IMG/VR virus record: IMGVR_UViG_3300042887_002641
Location: 1-64,000 of that record
DNA length: 64,000 bases
Source of the DNA: a virus
Reading direction: 5' to 3' (one strand)
The first letter of the stretch is position 1. Each line of letters opens with the position of its first letter. Of the stretch, positions 46,601 through 55,900 are shown piece by piece. Under the pieces are notes generated by a model. That model ran no database searches. It was not told where the DNA came from and saw only the letters and a list, made by a program, of their open reading frames with translations. Both the position numbers and the translations under genes were made by a program.

Positions 46601-48478
46601 CAAGAAGAGTTAAGAAGATTAGACTCGGCTTCTCCTTTAATGTCAGTAGGCAATAAATCAACTGCGCCTTCTTTACAAGATATCATTGATAAATATGGTT
46701 TAGCAGATCAAGGCGGTGCTAAAAGAAATTTACCAACTCAATTAGCTCAAGGAAGAGCAAATCTAGATAGTATCAATAATTTGCTTTTGGCTAGATTAGA
46801 AAATGATAAACAGCTTGTCGATCTTAACGAAAAAGTAAATAACCTTTTAAAAGAAGACCTAAATGATACAAAGAAAAGAGAAGACCTAATTAAACTTCAG
46901 ACTGAGCTAAGAAAGAAAACTTTAGAGCAAGAAGGTAAGGTCGCAGAAGAGTTGTATAATTTATATTACAAAGGTTCGTTTGGAGAAACTTTCTTTAAGG
47001 ATGAAAGAGCGGCTTTTGCTAATGCTAGAATTGAAAATGAAGCTCGTCAAGGAAGAGTAGCTATTGGAGCTATAACAGAAAAAAATACTACTTACAATAG
47101 AGCCGATTTTGCTAGAGATACTGGTCAATTGATCGACACTTTCCAAACTGATTTCAAATCAGGTATTGCTAGTGCATTTGGTGAAGCTATCAAAGGAACT
47201 AAAACTCTTAAGGATGCATTTAGAGATATGTTCCAAGGCATCTTAAATAGAATGCTTGATAAGTCTTTAGAGATGGGAGTTGATGCTTTATTTGCTTTTG
47301 GTAAAGCTGCAACTGGCAGAAAAGATGGTGGATTAATCAGAGGTTATAATTCTGGAGGTATGGTTGTTGGTGGCTCTGGAATGAAAGATGATGTACCCGC
47401 TATGATGAGTGGCGGCGAATACGTTATCAAGAAGTCTTCTGTTAAAAAATACGGTTCTGATTATTTAAGAGCCTTGAATGGCGGACTTGTTCCCAAATAT
47501 GCAGTAGGTGGGTTCTCAATGGGTCCATTACAAAATGAGTTCTTATATGATAATCCTGATCGTCCAACTTCTGGGGAGTTTGCTGTTGATTCTAGACTAT
47601 CAGCCGCAGCTTTAACTGACGAGAATAATCCTCAAAATAGATTAAGACAAGATCGCTATGAAAAACTTGATCAATACTTGCAAGACAGATCGCAGTATGA
47701 GAAAGACAAACAGCAAGCTATTAAAAATTACAAAAATCAAGTAAATAGCACTTTCTATTCAGGTTTAACTGCTGCTGCTGTTCAATTAGGTGCTGCTGGT
47801 CTTACGGTTGGAGCAGCTAATATGAGAACTAATGCAGCAACATCTGCTGCAAGAGGTCTAGAACCCGGAGGCAACTTAACTCAAGCTCAATTAAACGCTC
47901 AATATGCAAGAAATCTTAGGTCAAATGGCGGCTATATAGCTAGATTTGCTGGCGGTGGATCAACAGGTAAAGATAATATTCCTGCCTTGTTAATGGGCGG
48001 CGAATATGTCATGAACAAGAAAGCTGTAGATATGTACGGCAGAGACTTCATGAATCAATTGAATACTGGTACATTGCCTAAGTATGCCAGCGGAGGAATG
48101 GTTGGTACAAGTTATACAGCAGGTCAAAATACTCCTGAATCTAGCGTGACCGAACTAGTCGCTGCTCTTAATACATTGAATGAAAACCTTTCCAAGGGCA
48201 ATGACATCACCCAAGCTGAGTCAGGTAAAATTTCTGCTGCTGGAGCAAATCAAGAATCTGGAATGTCTGTAGTTAATAACATTTCAATTAATGTTGCTCA
48301 AAGCGGCGAAGTCACTTCTGAAGCTAATGCTACCACTCAAAATGGTGGCTCCAATACTAATAAAGATCAGAACAATATTCAAAACAATGCTAAACTCGCT
48401 GAACTACTCAGAAGCAAAGTCGTTGAAGTATTGGTCGAGCAGAAGAGACCCGGAGGATTACTTTACGCCAGCAGATAA
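37607..48478 (+). CDS. Giant tail tape measure protein with internal enzyme-like domain array
   Basis: The protein has 3,623 residues. Residues ~40-340 match the TP901-type tape measure core (VVAFGASAGLIFAVQKSF, EAIQRVGSSASEAGVSFDEL, IGNALKTIFTRIERP). Hydrophobic Gly-rich segments lie at ~414-445, 1841-1865, 2046-2082 and 3381-3406. Five GxIPNF(A/N) motifs start at 628, 952, 1528, 1758 and 1833. Between them are a PD-(D/E)XK-like segment (Glu862, Asp882, DYK 906-908), a GHKL-type ATPase (ESLQN 988-992, DVGTGM 1022-1027, GFGMG 1053-1057), an HExxH zinc-peptidase-like segment (HEAAH 1451-1455, Glu1463) and a possible kinase-like segment. Residues ~1900-3230 are long coiled coils. Two GGEYV(I/M) modules close the C-terminus. 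The coiled coil sets tail length; the array may be delivered into the cell. The gene's 3' end overlaps the converging minus-strand gene by 21 bases. Confidence 0.88.
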   Translation: MATSAGNIPISATFAAAQLEKDVLSALNRIQSKSNLSLNTRNFSQPLGKITGLANEFQKSLEASNARVVAFGASAGLIFAVQKSFSSLVNTTIEVEKSLTDINVVLNTSSKGIKQFGDQLFSVAKNTGSAFKDVASAATEFSRQGLGLEETLKRTRDALILTRLSGLDVVSSTEALTAAVNSFTKEALTTTDVVNKLAAVDAKFAVSSRDLSEAIQRVGSSASEAGVSFDELLGIVTSVQQTTARGGAVIGNALKTIFTRIERPQVISDLKDFGIAVTDISGNALPTIKVIENLAQSFQNLNPVIKSQVAELVGGVYQINILKAALADVSKQNSAFAEATRTSSKAADEAILKNKALNESLSALLNETTINFTKFATSIGEASVGPGIRKVLGYINSSLESYNEKDAEGVGEKIATGVLSGVTNFITGPGLGIGAFAIGKLLANFTKFAGDATKNLLGLNTLGRQQAVLQSEIGKILSDNPDLIKDIISGSRTRLQVEQQIKQTLIEQAALAEQIKNSSIDIGGRFLASGLRVSEKNTIVGRRSAEGYIPAKQQAAEMVGAMQGGYTPGRVVAAPKSIGGIMNTAETVKYIPGFAQPYILPPQGSRAATQLASKSMAKNGINPYMAKGFIPNFAPKPLTNPSYGDNDWWLGSGLSAPVSLSQITTGTSAAWSQDKGFYKTDGSAFTANDLNTFVRRGATYGDIRKYVPDSLLKDDPRWKSGAISDLNAIRRDFAPGKKIAGQENIKEGIKQVYDPYVPPASMLVFDLDAKNKELFADEKTEEILTKRKEDGRAFKIKSYALNSSSQNEEKTNLITQTADFSRRTTKQIANYIRPGEYSDASVDEFFNKAGKNYSVLAGTIFEASTNLAANYTRDQSGGGVGDFDVIGGNIGNVRQFFPGFGDQYGDYKLRNNDDAVRSFIGKVKKKFGLQMAEHFKAQEKKVSQLSTGFSKGFIPNFAQKDFQTVNTARLMGINLAQMDINPETVFRESLQNAVAHGQSGQEKGVFIGVSGYGKPNEFAISDVGTGMSPEDVFTKFLPYAQTGNEGGNKGLSGFGMGKASIFMGSKKFLLDTIKEINGRKIRTIVSGTPEGWNNFIQKGKISLDETLFNQPRGDLNFDGLKMFWREVNPEKKNTPIMGTTFAASPSKEGYISYGSYLENRAGKVAELPFKFTTASSGLLRQTINTRNEDPSYRKYYFSKFDPSKSSVQRTLTAEGGEVDILFDPQGDPQKTYGYAQIPMLSEGMKYANYKVEGVDYIPKSLMFNVRSNVGAGDPNYPWNTDRTELRGPLGKMAKSAVQDLAAQLKRAQEDSVRNVPSYQMGSDLELLDVSSSLPKGTMESIAGNPKFQNFGAALKSVFEQTIGQASEIFDPRMANASFRGLAVGANWMGLNTASSKEVGTKSIVEPFAHVETVIDRIRKISQEKAKQGKKIKSVGKFRDIYSREILDTVFHEAAHQVNRTEGEAHAKSMASVWAANAEQVGSYLKEIQGSLTPELMNFIISTYKQNKSIIDEGKASKFRDFVSNYSSGHIPNFARMQLGKPGFFGTFSALRGNLGVKQFPDNESSTKSNVANEYLASQELGQMIDAEQLNPIFETPKIYGALSKAIQKSAIYKEIFSGKTAQEISENLDEYTGERRGFVQLAEIIADRATSQINAGGRMEAVDLTQNLGNMMYNQVAEGILSKISRRNYEKLLKSIESKDNKDAEAQIDRILSSIFTKGGKVSIVDTGMFNLGSGLASKRKSSLGSLGYEDDFRFASGYIPNFNPVMEAMNREMSAGYSASQVRLGRSDKLKTSFNPMGLGVYNSTEGSLNNGIGLAEKAGIDPKTKGMSARGHIPNFAEFGGADAFILIAAFGTLSTALKEVAGSLRTLKGSSDTLIKSNASAAASYSQQIGQIPKDFKKSQKAISDEIERTFTNVNKTTLKLQGTATGPLVGKTTRDQFGIVTSSPVAASPEQVARLEELRKQQSELRKKAREELSAAREGRRQAQENIRQAQAPVFSRASFASGGQADRYVRGLGTQIGLIGSVASNIGGQFISPENKTGRAAASGLGDIASFAGLGAQFGPYGAIAGVILGAGSALIKLKDAKAEEAIDKINKSLGETKERSAEFSGAAQNYSTSLEGLQNALNDPKTKPEALLKFQNNLTEALNSIPEQFRSKVLAAGTEISKVTEAIGEVNKEMANTQKNLERQLAITQFIEKQSSFLGRSSLKPKDQEVFNRLFTSSIRSEDITKKFTGENAAADFSKFIDSLKSQAIIYSQETIGPYGSRIGAQPMVNKESVENIKAQLKQNTVIPEEIIDQLDKAFAEFDTVALSSLFDSLKKAGIDVFDFAKRSKNLGEILAENTKRLKENEEVLKSLNSQYNSINLQISNQIDIEKNRAQTIREINKIQAEGAVSIQRARVKGLLESATPFISESSKSDIQNQLDLNEITSRQNSKIQEASNKLLDSFSNTIIKKSEEARSKVIPAIEGAKSENAIQQERAVFQNQIQKLTPLIAESLKQINSGGNIGDIQTNLINNIRGFSQFKPEERDVLVQTLEVSFGEFQNTLAEIKAQGDIDIQIQEAQREYQKQSLELNQRLSFAGGAQALSSTGKAGVSELFDNISELVSEFRQTNVAGNAAQRGSSAFKLLDVLTNQLQLNRSIGQPSGFIGPSASGSAFNNQVSSDLNPLVGTAIAGRVQQIRESVDLARRVTEIQMGKPTAGTALGTAFDQAKEGAVKTALDQITSQFKLENMGNYLDVLQQEARFLNDLTQDQNSILEKTLPTTINENFNRVITEQVGSKLDSLTTSLQGVINKLGVATKRNALESEMFNKLPADVSPADRQAILNRIAASQNLRDTEGSISMQTNNAEAGIRLAREKEIKKLQDYFKSFDLVTVTGAEGAFTEAYKNLIGDPSKVSRDDYGNITGGVSYGKGYYGTGTSRETINNAVVLQEDLGSSYEDQLRNQKRLEQLIASREKSIGRPEINLSGTYKGLTQDINRDFKVSMAEETVKSIKSAQEELRRLDSASPLMSVGNKSTAPSLQDIIDKYGLADQGGAKRNLPTQLAQGRANLDSINNLLLARLENDKQLVDLNEKVNNLLKEDLNDTKKREDLIKLQTELRKKTLEQEGKVAEELYNLYYKGSFGETFFKDERAAFANARIENEARQGRVAIGAITEKNTTYNRADFARDTGQLIDTFQTDFKSGIASAFGEAIKGTKTLKDAFRDMFQGILNRMLDKSLEMGVDALFAFGKAATGRKDGGLIRGYNSGGMVVGGSGMKDDVPAMMSGGEYVIKKSSVKKYGSDYLRALNGGLVPKYAVGGFSMGPLQNEFLYDNPDRPTSGEFAVDSRLSAAALTDENNPQNRLRQDRYEKLDQYLQDRSQYEKDKQQAIKNYKNQVNSTFYSGLTAAAVQLGAAGLTVGAANMRTNAATSAARGLEPGGNLTQAQLNAQYARNLRSNGGYIARFAGGGSTGKDNIPALLMGGEYVMNKKAVDMYGRDFMNQLNTGTLPKYASGGMVGTSYTAGQNTPESSVTELVAALNTLNENLSKGNDITQAESGKISAAGANQESGMSVVNNISINVAQSGEVTSEANATTQNGGSNTNKDQNNIQNNAKLAELLRSKVVEVLVEQKRPGGLLYASR
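40130..40420 (+). other. PD-(D/E)XK nuclease-like segment inside the tape measure
   Basis: Residues about 842-938 of the tape measure read IFEAS with Glu862, then GDFDVIG with Asp882 and Asp884, then GDYKLRN with Asp906 and Lys908. Order and spacing (E ... D ... 22-24 residues ... DxK) fit the active-site core of the PD-(D/E)XK superfamily. It lies between IPNFA motifs 1 and 2. Confidence 0.5.
40520..41500 (+). other. GHKL/MORC-like ATPase segment inside the tape measure
   Basis: Residues about 972-1298 contain the N-box ESLQNA (Glu988, Asn992), the DxGxGM box (Asp1022) and the glycine lid GFGMGKAS (1053-1060), in the order and spacing of Hsp90, MutL and MORC ATPases. A downstream beta and helix part (about 1130-1298, with FMFNVRS-like strands and TDRTELRGPLG) may be the transducer region. 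Confidence 0.68.
41830..42170 (+). other. HExxH metallopeptidase-like segment inside the tape measure
   Basis: Residues about 1408-1522 form helices around HEAAHQVN (His1451, Glu1452, His1455) and GEAHA with Glu1463 eight residues after the second His. This fits a compact gluzincin-like zinc site, as seen in peptidase domains of phage polyvalent proteins. It ends just before IPNFA motif 3. Confidence 0.5.
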
Positions 48479-49285
48479 TTCTTTAATCTTAGAATCTATA
48501 GTTAGTATAGCCTGATTATAGATTTGCTCTATATTGTTGTCTTTGGCTAATGGTAGATTAAGAAAAGGAGTCTTGTCTACCTTTACAATGAAGGCTTGAT
48601 TCAGGTATTCCTTGCCCGTAGCCTTATTTAATGTAATGCGGTATCGTTTTATATAGACTTCTCCTGTAAGGAAGTCGTCTTTAATCTTTTCATTTAACAT
48701 TACAAGAGTAGAAGCGTTTTCTCGCTTTACGTCCAATACAGAAAAAAACTTAAGAGCCTTCTTGTTGTCTTTACCCAAAATCAAGCTTACTTTTGCGCCT
48801 TTACCAGATCCGCCTTCTAATTCTGCTTCAGTAAAATTTTGAGTAAATTTTCCATTGTTAATTAAATGGAGTTCAGTAATACCGCCATCACTATTGACAG
48901 CTTTAATTTGAAGGACAGCTTTTTGGTTTTTATCTATGGACGATTCAAAGTAAGAATTTTTACCAATAGTTACATATTCATTTACTTTGTATCCAGATCC
49001 AGATTCAGTAATGTCATTAATTAATGCAGCATAGTAAAGAGCAAAATAGCAATCAATAGTGTCTCCATCTAAGATTAAATCTTTAATTGTGCCGCTAAAT
49101 TTAATTAATAAACTTGATTCTACAGTAAAAGGCTTGCTGTAGTTAATGACGGCAGTTCGCACAACAGAGAACTTCTCTGGGTTGCCAATAATTTCTATTT
49201 CTTTACTGGGTTCTATTGTAGACCAGTTTGCTAGGTTGTTAGAATATATGTATTCGTCGCCAAAAGAAAATAATACATCCGTCAT
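48458..49285 (-). CDS. Small tail-tip protein with GxGY beta repeat
   Basis: The 275-residue protein is last gene of the minus-strand block. The N-terminal ~90 residues are beta-rich (TVESSLLIKFSGTIK). Residues 92-175 contain GSGYKVNEYVTIG at 96-108, SDGGITELHLINNG and GGSGKGAKVSL. This matches the GxGYtxxPtVxI/GGxVxxIxVxxxG repeat common in tail proteins of marine phages. The last 45 residues form a helix (NNIEQIYNQAILTIDSKIKEL) like the tail-assembly segments at the ends of fibre-associated proteins. Its 3' end overlaps the tape measure 3' end by 21 bases, head to head. It may be a fibre or tip cap. Confidence 0.6.
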   Translation of the reverse strand: MTDVLFSFGDEYIYSNNLANWSTIEPSKEIEIIGNPEKFSVVRTAVINYSKPFTVESSLLIKFSGTIKDLILDGDTIDCYFALYYAALINDITESGSGYKVNEYVTIGKNSYFESSIDKNQKAVLQIKAVNSDGGITELHLINNGKFTQNFTEAELEGGSGKGAKVSLILGKDNKKALKFFSVLDVKRENASTLVMLNEKIKDDFLTGEVYIKRYRITLNKATGKEYLNQAFIVKVDKTPFLNLPLAKDNNIEQIYNQAILTIDSKIKELSAGVK

Positions 49286-49288
49286 ATG

Positions 49289-49987
49289 TTACATTATATT
49301 GCCAATCACTGCTTTTACAATAGGATGTTTTGCGCTTTCTGATTCATATCCACTTATTTTAATCTCTGGATCTGAAATATAACCACAACCTAATTTCTCC
49401 ATTGTTAAAGAAAGTAGCTCTCCTTTTGAGCCTCTAACAGCATGAGCAGAAGCGGTTAAGCCGTAGTTGTATTCGGTTTCTTCAGGAGGAGAGATGGTGA
49501 CGCAAGGAACAGGTTCTGAGCATCCATATCCGGGGTCAATAATTTGTATATCAACAATATTATGAAAGGCGTTAAACTTGTTTATCTTTTCGCAATCATG
49601 AATGTGTTGCATTTCAGTTCTACAAGAGAGTTCTCTTAGAAACTTTTTGTTATTTTTAATGACTTCTGTTTGTTTATTGTTGGGAGTCTCTAGAGAGATA
49701 ATGAAGTCAATATCAAGCTTCTGCAATAAAGTGTTTCTTTTTGCAGTCATTTCTTTAACTTTTTTATCAATGAGATTTTCTTTTTTCCATATAGAGTTTC
49801 CATCAGGAAGAAATTTTCTATGTTCTAATATGCTTTGGTCAATGTGTTTTTCTAAAGGTACAATGTAGTCTACAACTTCATACTCTATTCCTACAAGCTT
49901 TAGGCGATCTAAATTTTCCATCAAGTCGAGAGAAGATTGGAGGTATTTGTGACTGCCATTTATAAAATATACGATGTAGTGTTTCAT
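49289..49987 (-). CDS. Tail assembly chaperone-like protein with GxGY beta domain
   Basis: The 232-residue protein follows the tip attachment gene by one base. Residues about 1-65 are a small alpha/beta part (HYIVYFINGSHKYLQSSL). Residues 81-125 read AKRNTLLQKLDIDFIISLE, continuing to KKFLREL. This is like the phage tail assembly chaperone motif, in which RxxLLxxxD is followed about 30 residues later by Arg-rich helix ends. Residues 144-228 carry GYGC at 153-156 and two GxGY/GxGI-type beta repeats. It may chaperone or cap the tip protein or a fibre. The fold reading is tentative. Confidence 0.55.
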   Translation of the reverse strand: MKHYIVYFINGSHKYLQSSLDLMENLDRLKLVGIEYEVVDYIVPLEKHIDQSILEHRKFLPDGNSIWKKENLIDKKVKEMTAKRNTLLQKLDIDFIISLETPNNKQTEVIKNNKKFLRELSCRTEMQHIHDCEKINKFNAFHNIVDIQIIDPGYGCSEPVPCVTISPPEETEYNYGLTASAHAVRGSKGELLSLTMEKLGCGYISDPEIKISGYESESAKHPIVKAVIGNIM

Positions 49988-49988
49988 T

Positions 49989-52900
49989 TTAGTAAGTTAT
50001 TACTACTGATAGTTCTAGTGCTTGGATATGGAAATTATATAATGGAAATGATCTATTGTTAGATCTTGCGGACAAATGTGCAAAAGCTAAGTTTTTAGCA
50101 CTCTTGAATTTCCAGAAAGTTGGATTAGTTATTGATGCATCAGCAGAATAAGAAGAAGCGTTGGCGTAATAATTTGCATAAGGAACATTTTTTAATGTAA
50201 CCTTAATTATGTTATCGTCTCCCGGTATTATTTGGGTTTTATCTACTTCACTAGCTACAAAATCTTCTCCAATAAAGCAATATACCTTTATAGCTTTTGT
50301 TTTGTTGACGCTTCCAATTGTAAAGAAAATAGACAAAGATTCATTTTCTAATACTGGAACTCCAGCATAGAAAGAAGAATTTGCTATACCAAAATTAAAC
50401 GAATTAGCTGTTTGCTGATTTATAGTATAAACAGTGAAATTGTTTGGTTCTGCATTTATCAACATTTGAACATTTTTAGTATTGACTCCAAGTTCAGAAA
50501 AGTTGTTTTCAGGAGTAACGTTTATAGCATTGAAAGATGAATTGAGCAATCCATCATTTAATAAACTATTAAAATTGCTTTTTGCATTTTCTTCAGTGTT
50601 TGAATTTGAGGCGTTTATAGGAATTAAATAAGTATTTGTATAATCAGGAATTAAACTCTTTATATTTCCAGTAAACGTGCTATTAGTTAATCTTGTTATA
50701 GAGATGTCGAAAAACTCTTCGTTTCCTTCGCCAAAAGAGCTATTTGTTATTTTAGCTTTAGACTTAAAAGCATTAGCTGTTTCTGATTCTACTGCTCTTA
50801 AAGAAACAGTATTTGCGTCAGGAACTAAAGCTCTTGTAAAAATTTTATTGCCATTTAAAACATAAGCTCTCTTGCCAGTGGGTATTTTCGGTGATAATGA
50901 TGCATTTGGTATATTATCTCTATTTTGTAAAGAGAGTTTGTAATAAGCCATAGTGCCGTCTGGATCTGAAGATAATACTCTATCATCTTTAGCTCCTGCT
51001 GCTAGGTTTGCGTTTGTAGTAGGCTTATAAATTACGCTCTTTCTAGAAATTGCATAAGCTGGTGAAGGGAGCGTATTTACGCTAGTATCAAATATATTTT
51101 CAGTTAGTACAGTTTTATTAATTGTAAAATGGAGATATCTAGTATCAGCATCTTTTAATACAGACTCTAGAGAGAAAGATAATGGAGTAGATGATTCTTG
51201 TTTTATAACAATTGGGTCACTAATTTGAGGGTAAATTTTACCTATGTTATTATCTTTATCAATGAAAGAAGAATAATAGTCTAAGATATTTCTTGCTGTT
51301 GCTGCATTTGAGTTAAACTGCCAAGCGAACATGAATGAATCTACAGCTATCAAATAAGCATTATATTGAGTAGAATCAAATCCCTTACCGTTGTCATCGC
51401 TTAAGTCATTGAAATTAAATATAGATTGGTTATTTGATATTGTTATAAAGTGAGAGTCAATGATTTCTTTTCCAGTATTATCGTTAACAGACAATGGGCT
51501 TCCATCAGGATTGTGATTTATTGAATTTTTTCCAAATTCAAATATATTTTCACTAGGCATTAGTAATAGATAAAAAGCGTTAATAAAAGAACTCGCTGTA
51601 TCTTGCTGAATAGTAAATTTTAATCTATTTGATCCTTGGCTTGTAACAATAGAGTAGGTCGCTCTTGTGTCTTTTAAAATTGCATTTAAAGATTTTTTTA
51701 AATCAGCATCTTGATTGTCGTAAGTTACTAGTAAAAATCCATCTACATTCTTAAAATCATTAGAAGTAGATTTCATTCCAACATCTGTAAATGTCATTTT
51801 ATCAATTGCCAAAGAGAAGTTCCTATACTTAGCAAAAACATTTGAAGTTTTGTAGTTGTATATATTGTCACTAGTTTGATCTTCATCAAACGTTAAATAG
51901 TCTTCCCAGTTTGAAACATTAAGGTACTTGTTGTAAACAGTGCCGAAAGCGTCTTTTGTGTCTACTTTCTCTGGTATTATTGCTATTCTATAAGGGTAAT
52001 CAAGATTGTTGAATTTATTTGGATTCTTTATGAATTGCAAGGGGATGTTGAACGATAAAGACTCTGGAGGTTTAACAGATTGAATTTGAGAAGGTGCTGT
52101 TGACTGAAAGTATTGTGCTTTCGTTAAATCAATTGGAGAGGTAAAAGCATAAACTTTATTATTCAAAGTGATAGATGAACTTGTATTTACATCGTCATAA
52201 GTAATCGCAACAACTGGAGAGACAAATAATTCATTTGAGTTTTGAGAATTTGAAGCTTCAACATAAGTTAATGGAGAGCTATTATTAATATTTGCTCCAT
52301 AAATTCTTATAGAACCTTTGATGTTGCTCTTGTCTAGAACAGTGTTTACATAAGATTCATAAATATCGATTGGAACAAATTTAAAATCACTAGAGCTATT
52401 TGGGTTAAAGTCTGATCCATAAAAGGCTTTGTTAAATATCTTGAAGCCTATCGTAGTGTCTTTTATAGAAGAGTCATAAAAGATTTCAATCAATACTTTG
52501 CTTTGATCTATTACTCCATTAGCCTCTGCAACGCCAAGAGTAAATAATGCTCTTGAAGGCGCAGAAGCTTCTGGTGCTGGTGGTTTTGCTGGTGTGATAT
52601 TTAATCCAGATTCTATTTGAGCATACTTTAAGTGATACATCTGCGAGCCAATTACTGTATAATTACTTCCCTCTGTAGACTCTTGTATTCTAAATACTCT
52701 ATAAAAATCATAATCGCTATCAGTAGATCCATTAAGGTTTCCAGAGTTTTCTAAAGCCCAAGTTATTGATTTAGGAGACATTCCAGACGCTCCAGTAAAA
52801 TAAGATAGTCCAGTTACGTTTAATCCAGAAGCCATTACTGGTGCTAGACCCGTAATTCTAATTGAATCATAATATTGACCAGTAATTAAGTTGCCGCTTC

Positions 52901-55900
52901 CTACTATGAATGAATTAGTAAGAGGCTTTCTATAATCATTATAATCAAGGTTACTAGTAACGATACTGTCTCCTGCTGCGTCTTTAAAGCTAGGATCTAG
53001 ATTATACTTGGGAGAAAGTATGGTTAGCTTATAATTTTGATTTCCAGAAAAGTTAAAATCAAGTTTTCTATCTAGAGTTAGTATTCCAGTAGTTACATTT
53101 GTGTCTCCAGAAATGTTAATATTATTTAATCTTCCGCCTACTGTTTTATATTTTCTATTGTAATCGTAAACTTTAATTACGTCTCCGGGTTTTAAGTATA
53201 CGCACTCTGGACCAGCTTCAAAAGAAACTGTTTCTGTTTCATTGTATTCTGAAGCTAATAACCACCTGCCAAGTCTTTGAGCTTGACCTCTGCTTGTGCA
53301 TCCAAAGGCGGTTAATTCAGTTTCTTTAAAACCAAATTTCCTGACAGCCTCAATATTTTCTACATATTCTACTGCTGGTTTATAAAAATTATTCTTATCA
53401 ATATATCTAATATAGACTACAGAATTTCTATCTTTTAATGATGTAGATTCGTAAGTAAAATTACCATCAGATACATTTGAATTAGTGAAAGAATAAATAG
53501 GGGTATCTTCTGGCATATCATTTATGGCGTAAATGAATCCATTTGAATAATAGAACATTCCCCTAAATACAGAAGCCATATCAGACAACACTTTAAGAGC
53601 ATCGTCTTGTGTTTGTAAATAAACATTACATGTAAATCTTGGTTCTACTCCTCCAAATCCATCTGAAACAAGTTCATCGCAATATTTAGCTATTTGATAA
53701 AGAGACCATTTGTCTACGTCATTTTCTGTGACATAGTTACCTACTCCATATCTTTTGTTTGTTAAAAGATCGTAGAAGCACCAAGCTGGATTGTCCGTCC
53801 ATTCTTTTTCAGTTTTAAATTCTCCATCCCAATAATCATTTGATGTAGAATAAGGTAAAACTCCTGCTGCATCATAAACAGTGGTTTTTCTAGAAAGACC
53901 TTCTGAGAAAAGATTTCTTGCAAATGCTTTAGACAAAGAAAGTCTATCAAAATCAATTTGATTTACTCTAATAGAATCAGCATAGCCTTCTATTTTGCCG
54001 CCGAAACCAGCGGGTGATGTAAAGATTTCTATTTGATTATTATTAGTTATGAAATAAGAAGGAATAAAAGGTCCAGTTTTTGTATTTACTGCGTCGTAAA
54101 TTTGTCCAGCAGCAAGAGGAATAAGTACTTTAATTTCACTCTGAGAAGAGCTTAAACTTACTGAAGTAGAAGAACCGTCAAATGTTTTATGGTATTCCTG
54201 TTTATTGTAGGTATTTAAGGCTTCTTGAGCAAGTGGAGCTATCTGTGCCCTTTGATTTATTTCATTTTGCCAAACAGGATCTGTAGCGGGTCTATATAAA
54301 GCTCCAACACAAAGAGTTTGATAAGCAGCGTAATTTGAAATATTTATATTGCATTGAATCTGCTTTTCTAGGTTAACTAGAACGTCTATTTCTGCATTCA
54401 ATATGTCTGGGAAGTATTCTTTAGTAAGTCTTCTTTCAATAACAGGAACAAAAGTTGAAGACCTTCCTCCTGTCTGTTGTGAGGCTGCATTAAAATTGCA
54501 GTATATATATTTATAACAAGTTTCTGGTAAGTTATTAATATTGCTACTGTACGAAGTATCTTCTTTAAAGCTTACTGCTTTTACTAAATAAAAATCTTTT
54601 AGTTCTTGCGCTAATGCTCTTTCGTTTCCGTCAGCCGTTGCTCTTCTGACTGTTATATAGTCATTAGTCCAAGTCCTATCTGATATATTTATGTTATTTA
54701 CTTTGCTTGCGTTTGTGGTGTACGATATGCTTGGTTTTACTACTTTTGGAAGTATATAAAAACTAATTCTTGTGAAATTTTCTTTAAGTTTGGTTGTCGA
54801 ATATTTCGCTGGATCTAGGGCTTTTGTTATGGTGTAATTTTTGCTTTCATTTGGAGAAATAACTGTAAGTATTAGACTTACGTTTTCTCCAGATATAGTC
54901 ATAGAAAGATTAAACTGATTACTTCTATGAATTAGAGTATAATTTCCGTCTCCAATGCTTCCTAGTTTAATAAAGAAATCGCAATAAAAACTGCAAAATC
55001 CTTGATCTTTTAAAGAAAAGTTTTGTGGGGTTTTCCAATTTTTCCAATATCTCTGAGGTATTAAATCAAATTCATAATAATCCGAAGTAGCCAAACTGCC
55101 TCCAGCATAACTATAAGCCTTTGTTCTTTGTCCATTGGCGCATAGAGTTTTAAGAGGCATCTTCAAATAAGTGTTTGATGCTACATTAAGAACGTTTGTA
55201 TTATATGATCCAGCTACAGATGTAGAGTAAGATAGATTGCTAGAAATTAGATTCCATTTTTTATTTAACCAATTTCTTATCTTGATTCCATCTGATTTTG
55301 ATAAAGCTTTATTGTAAACCAATATTTCAAAAACAGTGCATCTACTTGTACTCGCTGAAGAATTAATAGCTAAACCTTTTGGAGCAGCTACTGCATTTAT
55401 AGGTCTTACAAAGTAGTTAGTATTTTGCCAGAAAATATTTACATCTTTTAAATTGCTTACGCTTGTTCCTACGATATAGGTATTTGTATCATTGGCATCA
55501 TTCCAATAATTAGAACGGTTGAATTGATAAAAATTAACAGGCATTACTCCATAGATTTGACTACCTACTGTAAAAGCATTATTAAATTTACCATCAAACC
55601 CCAAAACAAAAGTATTTTCCAAACTATAAGAAGAAATTATCCTATTCCTTTCTGTGTTGGTTGCGCTGTCGTGCCATTTACAGACAGCAAATACAGTATA
55701 GTTATTACTAGCGTCAGCTAATGGACTTGTTTCGGTTTGGTAAACGAATCTTGCTTTCTGAGTGGTCGTAAATGAAACACCATAAGTTCCATTCGGGCTT
55801 TGCTCTGAATATGTTGATCCGTATGTTGGCTTGTTAGCACTTCCATTTGGAGATGCGTAAGTTCCATTTCCTAAAACGCATTTTATAGTTGATCCAGCTA

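Noticed and set aside
48493-48524. Inverted repeat AATCTATA/TATAGATT as a terminator
   Set aside because: It is AT-only with a 16-base loop, no T run on either side, and lies within a coding region.
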